A stretch of 64,000 nucleotides of DNA. Origin: Amphibalanus amphitrite (lineage: Eukaryota > Arthropoda > Thecostraca > Balanomorpha > Balanidae). Location: positions 1 through 64,000 of the forward strand of contig NW_024881832.1 in assembly GCF_019059575.1 (NCBI RefSeq), given 5' to 3'. Below, piece after piece: positions 47,383-59,411 of the stretch. Positions within the stretch are counted from its first letter, which is position 1, and every line of letters starts with the position of its first letter. The position numbers and the translations under genes were made by a program. The notes beneath the pieces were generated by a model, which was not told the origin of the DNA, did no database searches, and saw only the letters and a list, made by a program, of their open reading frames with translations.

Positions 47383-50300
47383 GTCGCCTCAGCTGGCCTG
47401 CTGGGCTGAGCCACCCGGGCGGCCTGCCGGGCTTCAGAGTGATCCCAGCCGGCTCGCTGGTCGCTCGGAAGGCCTCCGGTCCGGATTGGTGAGTTCACGA
47501 CGGGCGGTCTTTCTTCACCGTTAGTGGGCCAAATGGAGTGCGCGCCTCTCACAGGCGGCACAGTGCAGCTGATCTGAGAGGCTATCGCTGGTCTCTCCGT
47601 GCGCGTGCCGCGCTTCTATCCAGCTCTGTATATAGGTATGCCCAGTTTCGGCCGATGTTGGCCATTCTCGCGTACCGCCGATGGTGGTTCTGTTCGGGCC
47701 GCAGCGGTGCGCCGCCCTCCCCTCGGCGCTAGTGTTAGTTACAGTCGCCGGGTGCCCCGAGCGGCCCCACTGCCCGCCTCTACACCGCGCCCGGCGGTGT
47801 ATGTCAGAATCTCGATCAACTGGTATGCCTGAGGACATTCCATATTTTGCTACTTGAGAATTTTCTAGGCGAGTTTCGCATCGCATCCATTTCGCATTTT
47901 TTTAGCATGTTTACATGTTGATCTGAATGTTGCATCAGAAGAAGACTGAATCTCAACGATGCATTCCATTACCGTGATACGGGATGCTTATAGCGTAGCC
48001 AACCCTAGTTTTATACTTGTGGAACAATTAACGTGTCTGAATGCGTGTTACGTACCGTGAAGCCGTCCTGCTTTATGCCAGCAGCTGCTTTGCTAGTGTT
48101 CGTGGGTATCATGTATCCTCACCGCTGCTCTTGCACGCCCCACACCCAGTTGGTTGTGACTATTAGATAAGATAATCATGTTTTAAGGTCAAATCGATAA
48201 TCACATGCCACACCTAGCCGGTTTGCAGTACCATATACCGTAGTGTGTAGAGGCCCGCGCAGTGTTAAGCGAGGCCTTGTTTGACGCTCCGGCAGCTGCT
48301 GCTGGGCCGTGCTGTGGTTGTAGCAGTAAGGACCGTTGGCGGGGCGTCGCCAACAGTCGTAGTAGTGACTCGTTTTAAGGGACTCAAAGTGAGTCGTTTG
48401 CAGCCGTTCCGTCCATTTTACTGGCTGTCCGTCCACTGAAATGGGCCTAGTTGGTCCACTGTATCGGGCATCCGTCCAATCCCGGTCTGCGATATGGTCC
48501 ACTGTACCGGACCTTGGTCCAATCCCGGTCCGCGATTTGGTCCACTGTCCAGGACTCCGGACACTGTGTGACCATTTTGAGGCTATTTTGAAATACAACG
48601 CGAATGCTCAAAGCTGTGTGTAGCGACGATGATATTTGACTGACGCGAGGGAGGCGTTTGTACTATTTCTGGCTAGCCTGCAACGTTGGTCCTTTTTATT
48701 ATTAGAACTGGTGATCGGACATTTCACAGAATCTGGTTATTGATGAAGATTACGCTGTCACAACATGCTGGTGTAACACAAGTCATGGTGGTGTAAGGCA
48801 CCAATGGTTATTCCACGTCATGCGACGATGTCTTTGCGGTGAGTATTAAATTAAAAATTTGGTTTTAACTTTGTATTCGATTTCTCGTGTCTAAAAACAT
48901 CCATCAACTCCTTCCTCCTTCAAACTGTAATGTCTGCAGTGAGCTCTGGTTAATCAGCACCAACTCAAGCATCGCACGTTGCAGAGGCTGTTGATGAACA
49001 ATTAATAACCTCGACACCAACCTGATAAGCCCAGCTCAGGCGGCAGAGATTCATGCACAAGTAACACAATAGTTTATAGGTACTCTATGAGCGTACTAAC
49101 ACGCACAACCATACACTAGACACCCAACCACGTATCAACAGTGTTCCGCATCGCCTAGTTCTTACTCCAGCTACATGGAAATTCCGTCACCAGTTGCAAT
49201 GTGCACGGCTTTAACCCGTGGCGGCACGGTATAATCTGAAAGACCACGTCGGGAAGCCCTGTCGCTAGTTTTTAATTCGTTGTATAGTAGCTGAACTATG
49301 AATACATCATGGGGGCGTCATCTCACCTCATTATAGTTTCTATGACAATCGTATAATCACCACTCTGCATTCACTTGTCCTCCAGAAACGGCCACAGTCA
49401 GTTCGATTTCGCTGTATCCGCAGCGATCAGACTGCCACTTTTCCCTGGTCATAGTTGGGTTGTTTGTAGATGCCTTCAAATACACTAGCAGAGGTAGGTA
49501 ATGGGCACTCAGATTCGGTCTCAACTGGGCACTCAACCGGACATCGTGATCTGTGGCTTGTTCCGTCCTCAACCTTGCTGCAGTGGCGTGCCCCTTATAG
49601 ATGCTGGGCGGCGTCTGAGAGTGCTCGTCTCAGCTGCTGCCTCAGCTGGACTAAGCTCAGCGGCCTTCAGTCAGGACCAGCTAGGATAACACGTCTGGTG
49701 GTAGTTTCTTCTTTCAGTCACCGTCAGCCAGGCTCAGAAGGTTCCTTATTGCCGTCAGTCGGCTCAGTCCTAAAACAGGAATGGAAGACGTCATTGTCAG
49801 TGTGGTCTGTGCAACATATTTACACGGTTGAGCTGAACAGCAAATCATTGTCGGCATCGACCTAAGACACCCGTCCCAAGTGTTGGAAGCTTTTGGGTAT
49901 TCGCCCGTCCTTAGTCGGAACTTGACCTGACTCCGCCATCCCTTCGTCCCCCGGCCTCGGTCCGTAATCCATCCGTCCTATGACTCGACCTATTTGTCAC
50001 CTGACTCGTAATCTGTCTATAGACGCGACCCATCCGTCCTCGACCCTGACCCGTAATCCCTCCGCTCTGACCCGTGATCCATCCGTCGCCTCTGCTCCGA
50101 CCTCGGCGCCGAGTCGGCTGGTCGCACCGCGGGCCGCCGCCGCGCGGCGATCCGCCTGTGACGGACTGGTGCCGGTGAAATTCGGTGACGGATCGCCGGG
50201 GGCAGGCGCGCCAGTCACCGTGAAGCGCCGCCGTGCCCCGGCGAGGAGCAGGGCCGCCGAGCGCTGAGCGCGCCGGCACGCGGCCCGCCGCTCGTGCGCC

Positions 50301-51189
50301 TCCCGACACCGGCCGCCGGCGCGCGCTGCCGGTGTCGCGTGTCAGCCGGCGCGGCGTCGTGTCCGTCCGTGTCGCGTGTCACCGACTGATGGATCGTGTT
50401 CGGACACGGGGTCACGTCCGGGCTACGCTTTCCGGACGGCCTCCGTCAGTGGGTCGGCGAGAGGAGGTCGAGGCGTGAGTACCGATCATACTGCCAATTT
50501 GCAGCAGACCAGGAAGAGGGGAGGGGTCGTGAGCCGTCCATGAACTCATAATATGGTGTCCTCCCCTCGAAATATCGGCTACCGGCGCAAATGACCCCGC
50601 AGTTGACGCATCCGAAAATCCCAGTGAGCTAGCAACATATCGCCGGTTCTCTATGTTTTCCGGGATCGTTTTGTCTACTGAGACCATATTACTACAGATG
50701 CTGACGAAAGTAGCTGGATGGACTCTAACACATTCCGCTATTGTCTGGTCATCGCTGGTGCTTCATTAGCCAAGTGGTATTGTTTTGTTATCGCGATTCA
50801 CGATTGCTGCCGTCGTCTGCCACCGATCCGCAGGCATCTGTTCACGGGCCGGCCGTTTTAACGGTGATGTGAACCGGTAAATGCATTACGTGACCACGAG
50901 GTGCAATAACAGGTGGTGATTTGCAACTACTCATGAGTGAACAGACCCGTAGTAGATTCGGTTAGGCTCGATTCGCGCACCCTAAAACAAAGAGGCTCTG
51001 TAGCTGATACCCTTAACGTATTCAGTTAAACCCTGTCTTCTGCCATCGATCCTAGGATGCACGTTGAGACACCCTCAGATGCCGTCATATCGGCACATCA
51101 TACTGGATTGCAGTTGTCATCCACCACTAACATACACATCGAAACAGAGGTACACACTGTCCCCCGCACAACTACACGGACACACATCC

Positions 51190-51220
<31 letters not shown>

Positions 51221-52658
51221 TTGCGCGGTGCGACGCTACGCATTTGCTCGAGAAGCGCCCATCGGCGGCCTGCAGCTCGCACCACTGCGCGTGTTCAATG
51301 TGAGCGCCGGCGTCCCGCGCCCCTCCGTCCCCGGTGAATGCACACGCCCACCCTGAGCGTGGCGGAACACAATGGCACACGATCCGCCTCCGGGCCGCTG
51401 GGAGTGAAAATTCAATGGCAGGATCCGCCCCCGAGTCGCGGGGAGGAACCGGAGAAAAGGCAGAGCCGTCGAGCGCGACCCCCGGCGACACCGTGACACC
51501 CGACCGCGACCCCGACGGACGGGGGAAGGGAGGGGGAGGGATGACCGGCTTGGCAGGTTGCTCGGTCACTGAGCAGCGTTACAGCCTTGCTAGAGCTCTC
51601 ACCGGCCTCTGGTCATGCCCCATCAGTGACAAGATGGCCTTTATAGCAGCAGTGTTCCCGAGGGAGGGGATATGGCCCGCGGCAGTAGGACAGACGAGTT
51701 TATGGCACCGACAGGCGGTCAATCGGTCGAGGTCAAGCGGTGACATTCTAACCCCGTTGGCAGCTACAGGAGCCATGAAGACGCATGAACTTAGCGACAG
51801 CGGACTGAATTAATGCGGTATTTGAGCCTTTATGAGCTTGTGATAACGATCATGTTTTTAACTTAATAACTTAATTGAATTGGACGATTTACGGTGGATT
51901 TAACTTTTAAACTCAATTGTTATTTTTGTCTGCAATTTCAAGTAACTTCCTATTGGAAGGAGACAACAGGCCGCACCTGAATTGATCCCAGTTTTTTACT
52001 AGCACGTAACACTGAACCATGGTCAGTAGTACCTACCGTGAAAACTCTCGCGATCAGGCGTGCCCATCGGGTCATTTTCCGGCCGGCCGGCGATCGGCCG
52101 GGTCGCGCTGCCGGACCGACGAACGGTGCTGCCGGCCGTCGTCGCCCGTTCCCTCCGTATTTCATCGGCACGCACGGCTCCGGGGACTCCGCCGCCGTCC
52201 ACTGAGCTCCTCTCGGCGGCGCGCGCCGGCCGCGGGAGCCGGGCGCGCCATCCTCCCACGGCGGCCGGCCCAGCGCTAATCAGCGGGTTAGTTCTGCGCC
52301 CCCGACCGTGATCGATGCTTAGCGATCGAGCAGCAGCATCCGGTGCGTGTTTTATAGTAGCAGCGCGAGACTGGGACGGATGTACGAAAACCAATTCGCT
52401 TACAGGAGTACGAAAACCAATCCGAAATTCAAGGGCATTGAATGGCTCACCGCCGTATACTGTTATCACGCTATGGGTAGCGGAGTGATTGAATTGTCGA
52501 CGGGATGAAGTAACATGGCACATTACGCATTATTATCGTGGAGGTGTGTGAACTTGCATAACGCACATCGTGCGTGTATGTATCATGCGTGTATTAAGTT
52601 TATTTCGCATATCCCTGTTGCGAAAGAGACCGCAAAGGAGTCTCGGCGCGTATCGTAC
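47383..52658. other. Long intergenic stretch between convergent genes
   Basis: No gene recognised in 5.3 kb. Noted: a short tandem of GTCCAATCCCGGTC-like units at about 48450-48555; GC-rich patches at 50080-50460 and 52060-52310 with open frames on both strands but no family match; and a (GT)n tract. The missing 3' exons of the Argos-like gene should lie here, but I could not find them. Confidence 0.4.
51191..51217. repeat. (GT)n microsatellite
   Basis: About 13 uninterrupted GT units. Confidence 0.9.
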
Positions 52659-55600
52659 CTGCGCTGCGGGCGCTGCGTCGGCGAGCTCGCCGCGACCGGC
52701 GTCGGCACATCATTCCGTACACCCGGATAATGGGCACCTGGGCGTGGTAGGGCTGCCGGTGCTGCAGCGGGCCCTCTGGAACGCAGCACCGATACGACAC
52801 TTCAGCGATACAGGACACGGAAGGCAGCTTACAGCGACACAGGCTCAACGAACATAATACCGGCATTGATTTCGAGCAATGTGTGTTATGACCTTTGCGC
52901 CAAATGGATTGCAAATGTGAAGCATTTAATACCTAGCTGTCATCAACTAAGCTGGAAAACGCAGTTAATATTCCAGATCAGGCCAGCACTGAACACACCA
53001 CAGTACAGCAGACAATGGCCTGGATGTAAACTGACCGAGGAGGCCGTCGGCCGGGCAGCGGCACACCACCAGGAAGTTGGAGCGGCCCGTGCGCGCGTTC
53101 TGCACGGCCAGCAGCGCCCAGTCGTCGCCCAGACAGGCGGGCAGGACGCCGCTCGGCTCACATGTCTTCACAGTGGTGAGCGCCTGCGGCAACGGCCGAC
53201 GGTGAGCGCGGGTCCACATCGGTATACACAGCAGAGTGCGGGACAGTGGTCAGCGTGCACTTCACTGCAGAGCGACATCTGACCTCGTGAGATGGCAATA
53301 GTGGAGTGGAAGGAACGGCGCATTCGCTCTCTAGAAGGAAATGCTCTACAGTCTTCACGGTCACTTTAGCTCGAATATAGACTGCGATCTTTGACCCGGC
53401 TAAAGTGAAGCTGTAAACGTTATGCACGCCAACCGACACTCAATGGCGAATCATCGACAGCTCTGCGCCGCCAGATGGTCAGCTCTGAAGTGTGGGTGGT
53501 CGGATCGTTGCCCTGTCCGGGGAGGCCCGGTGACGGAGGAGAGTGCGGCTCGTCCTCACCCCTTTCTGACGGTCGGTAACCAGCGGCACGCTGTGGCCGT
53601 CCGTGCTGAGCAGGCTGCGGCTGCACGGGCCCGCCGAGCCGCGCGGACACACACACTGCGCCGTGGACACCTGCAGCCGGGGATAGGCCGTGCTGCACAC
53701 CTGCCAAACGACACTAGCTGTTATCCACTGGCACAACAGTGTCGTAACCGTGCTCCGTTCCAGATGGAAATTAATTGATCCCTGCAAATTATAAGTGCCT
53801 CCAATATACAGACTCCGGCTGGGAGTCGGGAGTGGCTCATGGACGACCGCCACTCCATCGCCACACCTGGCGATGGCGATATGGTCAGCGGTCGTCACGC
53901 CCTAGCGACTCTCCATTCAGGCCCTATAACAGACACCGGCTGTGAGCGCCGGGGCGCTCGGCGTGCACCGGCGACGGGCGGGCGGGTGGGAGGTCGGCGA
54001 CACGCGGGAACCGCACATCGAGAGGAGTATCAAAGGCCAACGTCGGACACGGTGTGGCGGGGCCGGGGAGGAGGCGAGTAGGCTGAGACGGGACGAAAAC
54101 GACGCACATTATTTGGGAGAAGTGTAAGGGCATGATTATTCACCAGGGAGGTAGACGCCATCTTACCTGCTGCGGAGCGCACGTCGGCAGCGGCCGACCA
54201 CCGACGTATGAATGGCGATGTCGCGTCTGAAAAATACAACATTCCTGGTTACTGGTTCCCGGTTTCTGGTTTCCTGGTTCCCCGCCCGGCTGCAGGGGCG
54301 GGGATGTGATGTAGTCGCCCAGACATTTGTGTCGTGCATTCTGTGTCTCAAAGACGAGTAAATGTGCCCACGAATCGTGATTCAGCAATTAAGCGATTAG
54401 GTCGTTGCTATCCTATAATTGATCATATCTCAGACACGGTATTTGAGTAGTGAAAGCAAGTACAGCTTGCAATTTAAATTAGGTCGCTGTGGATGAGAAA
54501 CCAGCAAAGATAATCGTCCACGACCCAATACTATCGGAAACAAATGAACTGCTTTTGTCGTCGCCGATATTCTCGATTTTTATCCAATTTATCAGGATAT
54601 GGCCTCATAGTGGTGGCATCCGTTTTGAACTGATCACGCCAATGGTGTCTGAAATGTTGCGGGGACAGACTGGGGGGGGGGGGGGGGTAGGCAAGTATGG
54701 TGATGACCTACCTTGTCTAAAAATGTTAACTTCACAATGGGCAATGCACGAATTTCAGCGGTGTGTAAGCAACAAGTGGGGAATGGACCGCCGACTGCTC
54801 CTCGTGTTTTTCTCTGTCTATGTTCCGCCGTGTTGCCCACAATAAAGCTGTTGGCTGCACGTGTGGCGGGCGGCGAGCGCGACGCGTCTAGCTCGTTAGC
54901 TGCGCCGGCCGGTTTCGCTCCCGATCCACGCTGCGGGCGGCGCTGTGTCAGCGCGCGGCCGCGCGGCGGTAACGGCCCTCGCCGCCTCCTGGGACACTAA
55001 TTGACGCGCGTTTCCTGGAGATAAATCCGGCGGCCGCACGGGCGATCCGATCGGCCAGTCAATGGGACAATGGCGCCGCTCGAATGCCGCTCCGATGACG
55101 GTGACTTACGGGCCGGCGGAGGAACGGCCGGACGGAATGGGAGGCAGCCTATTGAACAGTGGTCAGTCCCTTCCAGAGAAATAGATCATGGTTGATTACG
55201 GGGGCGTGTCGTCCACCGACTGGCGAGACGGTTTGAGAGACCACCCGGGGAAAAAAATGAGCGTGGGACTTCACCCCTGCGTCATCAGTCAAGCCGGTAT
55301 CGTCTGGGAGATCTCATCATATGATCATAAATCGACCGGTGAACGACTCGGGCGAGCATATTATCATTCAGCGCATGTGCTGCTTGGATACTTGTAGGAC
55401 GTCTACATCCACAAAATGAATGACTATTGAGGTTCTTACTAGGCATACCTAACTATGTGCATGAGCACCCAAAAACCGATCAATATTTACCTTGGCCCTT
55501 GACCTGAGGACTCCATATAATCGCTGTTCGCTGGTCGTCTGGACTTTGAACCAGGAGTCCAGCAGAGTGCGGCTGCTGACGGACTCGGTTCCGTCAGTCC

Positions 55601-55673
55601 GGCAGTGGACAGTCGACAGCAGCAGCGGTAACAGGAGCAGCGCCAGCGGACGTCGGCGCCGGCCGCGGGCCAT
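52659..55673 (-). CDS. aos: Argos (giant-lens)-like secreted EGFR antagonist, 5' part
   Basis: Argos is a secreted cysteine-rich protein that sequesters the EGF ligand Spitz and so damps EGFR signalling. Exons in transcript order: 55673-55491 (61 codons, signal peptide with LALLLLPLLLSTVHC), 54226-54167, 53700-53560, 53183-53036, and a tentative 52775-52659. Junctions are GT-AG and phases agree. LPTCAPQQ runs across the exon 2/3 junction into VCSTAY and then QCVCP, like Argos LPECIPG-VCSK-QCRCP. Exon 4 has KTCEPSGVLPACLGDDWAL then VCRCP, like Argos KMCEPVHKLPVC-YTWTL-HCRCP. The tentative fifth exon (YHAQVPIIRVYGMMC then an Arg-rich run) is weakly supported. The terminal Cys cluster and stop codon were not found, so the gene is incomplete as modelled. 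The symbol rests on remembered motif spacing. Confidence 0.7.
54671..54687. repeat. Poly-G tract
   Basis: A G homopolymer of about 15-17 bases in Argos-like intron 1; such tracts are prone to length error. Confidence 0.8.
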
Positions 55674-58229
55674 GGCCGCGCCGCTCCGCCCGCCCGGCGA
55701 ACGGCACCCTGCCGGCCGACCGACGAGGGTCAGGGCGTGTCATCGGGGGTCACAGATGTCACTGACAGTCACCACCAACATTATACATCAACACCGCCTT
55801 TTACTGCCCCTTCCGGCTTCCCCGAGAAATGCAGCTGCATAATGCAGCTCCTTGGTGCATGTGCAATGCGCATTGTGCATTGTGCAGCTTGTCGCTTGAT
55901 CAGAAACAAAGGGGCAATACTTATTTACGTGTTATTCATGCTTAAACCAATGTGAGACGCTTGACACATAAGCCTTGACAAGTGGGTACTGTATTTTATA
56001 CGTTTGTCGACGGCTTTAACATGTTCAACAAGGGTCAACGTGTCGATCGTGCCAATTGAACGACTTCCGGTGCCCCACTGGTCATTGCCCACCGTTGCAG
56101 TCTGTGATCTATGTACATTGTACATGTATGGGTATGGTCTCTGCGTTGTCGCTGTTTATCCACAAGCAGCTACGAGCTTATATAGGACCTGCCCACCTGC
56201 CGGTTGCAGACGATGCCTGCCCCTAGCCGCAGTGCCCCGTAAGGTGGTGTTTACCCCGGCCTCTGTAAGCCGTTGTTGTGATGAAGGGTGTTTGACCCGT
56301 TCACGCCCTCCGGTAATCTGCCGTCGTTTGAAATCACACACCACAGCGCGGTGAACGTCGCCACATAGTGCCGTAAGGCCGCACGGCCACAGGGCACAAC
56401 AAAAACGGCCCCGGTCCGGCCGCAGCGGCGCTTAAAAGAACAGGGCGCCGCGCGTGACCCGGCAACTGAGCCCCGGAGCGACACGCATGACCCGACAAAT
56501 AGCCCTTCCACGCGGCCCACCGTAGACCAGTGAGCTCGGTCGAATGCACAGCCTCGGGTGGGGGCACTGAGGGTCGACTAGCGCGACCAGGGGTGCGACG
56601 GCCCACCATCCGTGCAGAGGTGTCGACCGTTCCCCGGCGGCCGCCAGCTAGTGATCCGTGCAGACTGCCAGAAGTGCCGTTCGCTCTCCGGCAGCTGGTT
56701 CAACCACACTCAGAGACAACTCCCTATAGGTGACGCAGCCTCAGACGGCGCCGGCTGGTAATGAAGGACCATCGGGCCGGCCGTCGAACCGCGCCGCTGC
56801 TCGTCGCCATTGTCTCGGCGCCGCGATGACGGAAGGAATCGATGGCATGCGTGCGCCGCGACTCGGGACAGGGGCCACTTCAGGGCGTCAGACATGACCG
56901 GCGCGGCGCACGAATCTGCCCGTCATCGCCGGTAGTGAGCTACTGCAGGAACTACCTACAGCTGGTGAGGAGCCATTAAGGATTACCTACTGCTGAAGCC
57001 ATGGGGAAACGTCAGCTGCTGAGAATCATTGAAGAACCGAGAACGGGAGCTGGTGAGCGTCTCCATGGAGCTAGCGAGGAGTTGTGAACGGGAGCTGCCA
57101 AGAAGGTATAGGAGGAACGGCAGCTGCATGGGGAAGAAGCATTAGGAGCAGGAATGGAAGCTGGATAGGAATTAATTATTGGATGAGGAGTACTGATCAG
57201 TTGGTGAGGAATCATTGGACAAGGGATGGAAGCCATCGAGTCACTATTGGAACTCGTAATGTGGCCGGTTACAACACGCCCAAATGGCTCATGTTACCGT
57301 CTTGTGTTTCGCTGCAGTCGCCCGGCCTGTGGTGATTGCGTTCTGTGCGCCGTTGCAGTCTCCGCTCTCTGAAGAGGACCTCGGCGTAATGGCTCGACGG
57401 TAACTACAACTGTCGTGTCATCGTATCTCACACAGCTGGATAAACTCATTCAGATGCCAATATGTGGGTGAATACAAACTGCTGATGATGTGTAGGATAG
57501 GTATAGGTAGGCCAATCAATCCTGCAGACGTTTTGAGGCCATTATGTCGTGATGAAAAGAAGGTGTCGCCCGAAATGCAATTGGCTTCATCCAATACCAA
57601 GCCGACTTAGTCAAATTTAATTGCATCCTTTACTACCTGGAAAGACGGCTCAAAAAGATTAGGTGGGCATAAGCTTTTGTAGAAGTTTCAGACTAAGACG
57701 TTTTTGCTAACGGTAGGACGATGGCTAGGAGACCTTTTACGGAAATCAGCTATAGTTATGTGAAGCAGCCCCGACAGGCGGTTGGAAACCGGAAAAAAAA
57801 ACACCAAATACAACTATCGCACTCGCACAATTATCAATTATCGATTATCGACATTCGCAGGTCGCACTAACCTGTCACAGTGAGTGCCGTGGGCCGTACA
57901 GTGGCAGCTCGGACAGTGTTGCTCTCTTCCGACCCCCGCCGCTCGTCCTTGTAGGAACGTCCTCTGGTGCAGTTCAGTCGGTGTATGGTCGTCCTCCTTG
58001 ACCTCTGCTCGGTTTGTGCGAGAGGCCGCCCTCCGTCGTATTTCAGTCCTCGTGAGGCCGCTCGTGGCCGAAGTATGGTCCGCGTAGGACCTCCGTCGGC
58101 TTCACCTGGTCTTAAAGGCATCGTCTGCGGCGCTGCCGCCACCGCCTGTCCCAACTCCCAGTCCCGCAGAGCGCCAGTGTCCCAGCACTACCGACGTGGC
58201 ACCGGCCGCGGCCACGGAGAGCCCGACCC
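55674..58229. other. Upstream flank of the Argos-like gene
   Basis: No gene recognised. GC-rich near 55674-55740 (probable promoter side) and at 56370-56900. At about 56930-57240 there is a loose repeat of GAGGAG/GGGAGCTG words. Confidence 0.35.
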
Positions 58230-58500
58230 GCCCCCACCGCCGTCCGCAGCCCGACTGCGGCGGCGCACAGGCGGCTACCGTCGGTGTCACTGCCGACAGC
58301 CGCGGACCGACAGTGTGAGTTGTGACCCCACCGACACCGCAGCACGACTGTGGCCGGCGGCGGAGAGGCGGCAACCGTCGGTGTCGCCGCCGACAGCCGC
58401 GGACCGACAGTGTGACCCCACCGACACCGCAGCACGACTGTGGCCGGCGGCGGAGAGGCGGCAACCGTCGGTGTCGCCGCCGACAGCTGCTGGCGTGACC
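58230..58500. repeat. About 107-bp GC-rich tandem repeat
   Basis: Two near-identical units containing ACCCCACCGACACCGCAGCA...GGCGGAGAGGCGGCAACCGTC and one diverged copy upstream. The long frames over this interval (57967-58560 + and 58102-58536 -) come from the repetition. Confidence 0.75.
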
Positions 58501-58539
58501 CCCCCCCCCACCTCCCACCAACAGCCGGGGACTCATCGT

Positions 58540-58865
58540 GACCCCACCAGCAGCCGGTGACTGTCAGTGTGACCCCACCAACAGCCAGGGACTGTCAGTG
58601 TAACCCATTGACGGCAGGGGACTGTCAGTGGCCCCCATCAGCAGGGAACTGTCAGTGGACCCCATCGGCAGGGGACTGTCAGTGGACCCCATCGGCAGGG
58701 GACTATCAGTGTGACCCCATCGGCAGCAGGGAACTGTCAGTGTGACCCCATCGGCAGCAGGAGACTATCAGTGTAACCCCATCGGCAGCAAGGACTGTCG
58801 GTGTGACCCCATCGGCAGGGGACTGTCAGTGTGACCCCACCAACAGCCGGGAACTGTCAATATTA
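58540..58865. repeat. 28-33-bp minisatellite
   Basis: About ten units of the type GACCCCATCGGCAGGGGACT followed by GTCAGTGT, with small length changes. Confidence 0.85.
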
Positions 58866-59411
58866 GTCCACCGACATGCGGGGAGACCGAAGAAAACAGG
58901 CGCAAGAATGTGATCGAAGTGGAAAAATCACATCCTGCGTAGCCCCCTTTTTTAGTACCTAATATGCTAGCTGGATCAGGAGGTTGGCGCAGTTCCTTCG
59001 TTAACTCAACATACAAAAACTCATAACGTGCAGTTTCCGTTTCATTTCATGATACTCGCATCGAATATTCAGGTCCATGTATAATTTCGAATCTAATTCC
59101 TCAAGAGATTGAGATTATCACTCTCACGGGAAAAATATCCCAGGAAGTTCACCTCGAGCACGAAATAACAATACAAGCGTCACCAACCTATAGGTAGGTA
59201 TGTCACAGCCGAGCCGTACGCGGCAAGTTGCCGACCTAACTAAGGCAAACGTTGTAAGATCTGTATGCTATGGGCGACTTTATCCCCGAAATATGGAACA
59301 CATAATAAATAAACATCGACATGTTTACATGCGCAACATCGACATCGGTAGTCCAATGAAACAATGAACAAAAACACAACACATATTTTGGTATCACGAG
59401 TCACGGCCTAT
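58866..59411. other. 3' flank of the 5'-nucleotidase-like gene
   Basis: AT-rich, nothing recognised; no clear poly(A) signal on the minus strand. Confidence 0.35.

Noticed and set aside
51117..51569. 150-codon minus-strand frame with Thr-His repeats as the missing Argos exon
   Set aside because: It runs through the (GT)n microsatellite and has none of the Argos cysteine spacing.
57967..58560. 197-codon frame with repeated RRQPSVSPPTAAD-like segments
   Set aside because: It coincides with a non-coding 107-bp tandem repeat; no family match, no splice or start context.
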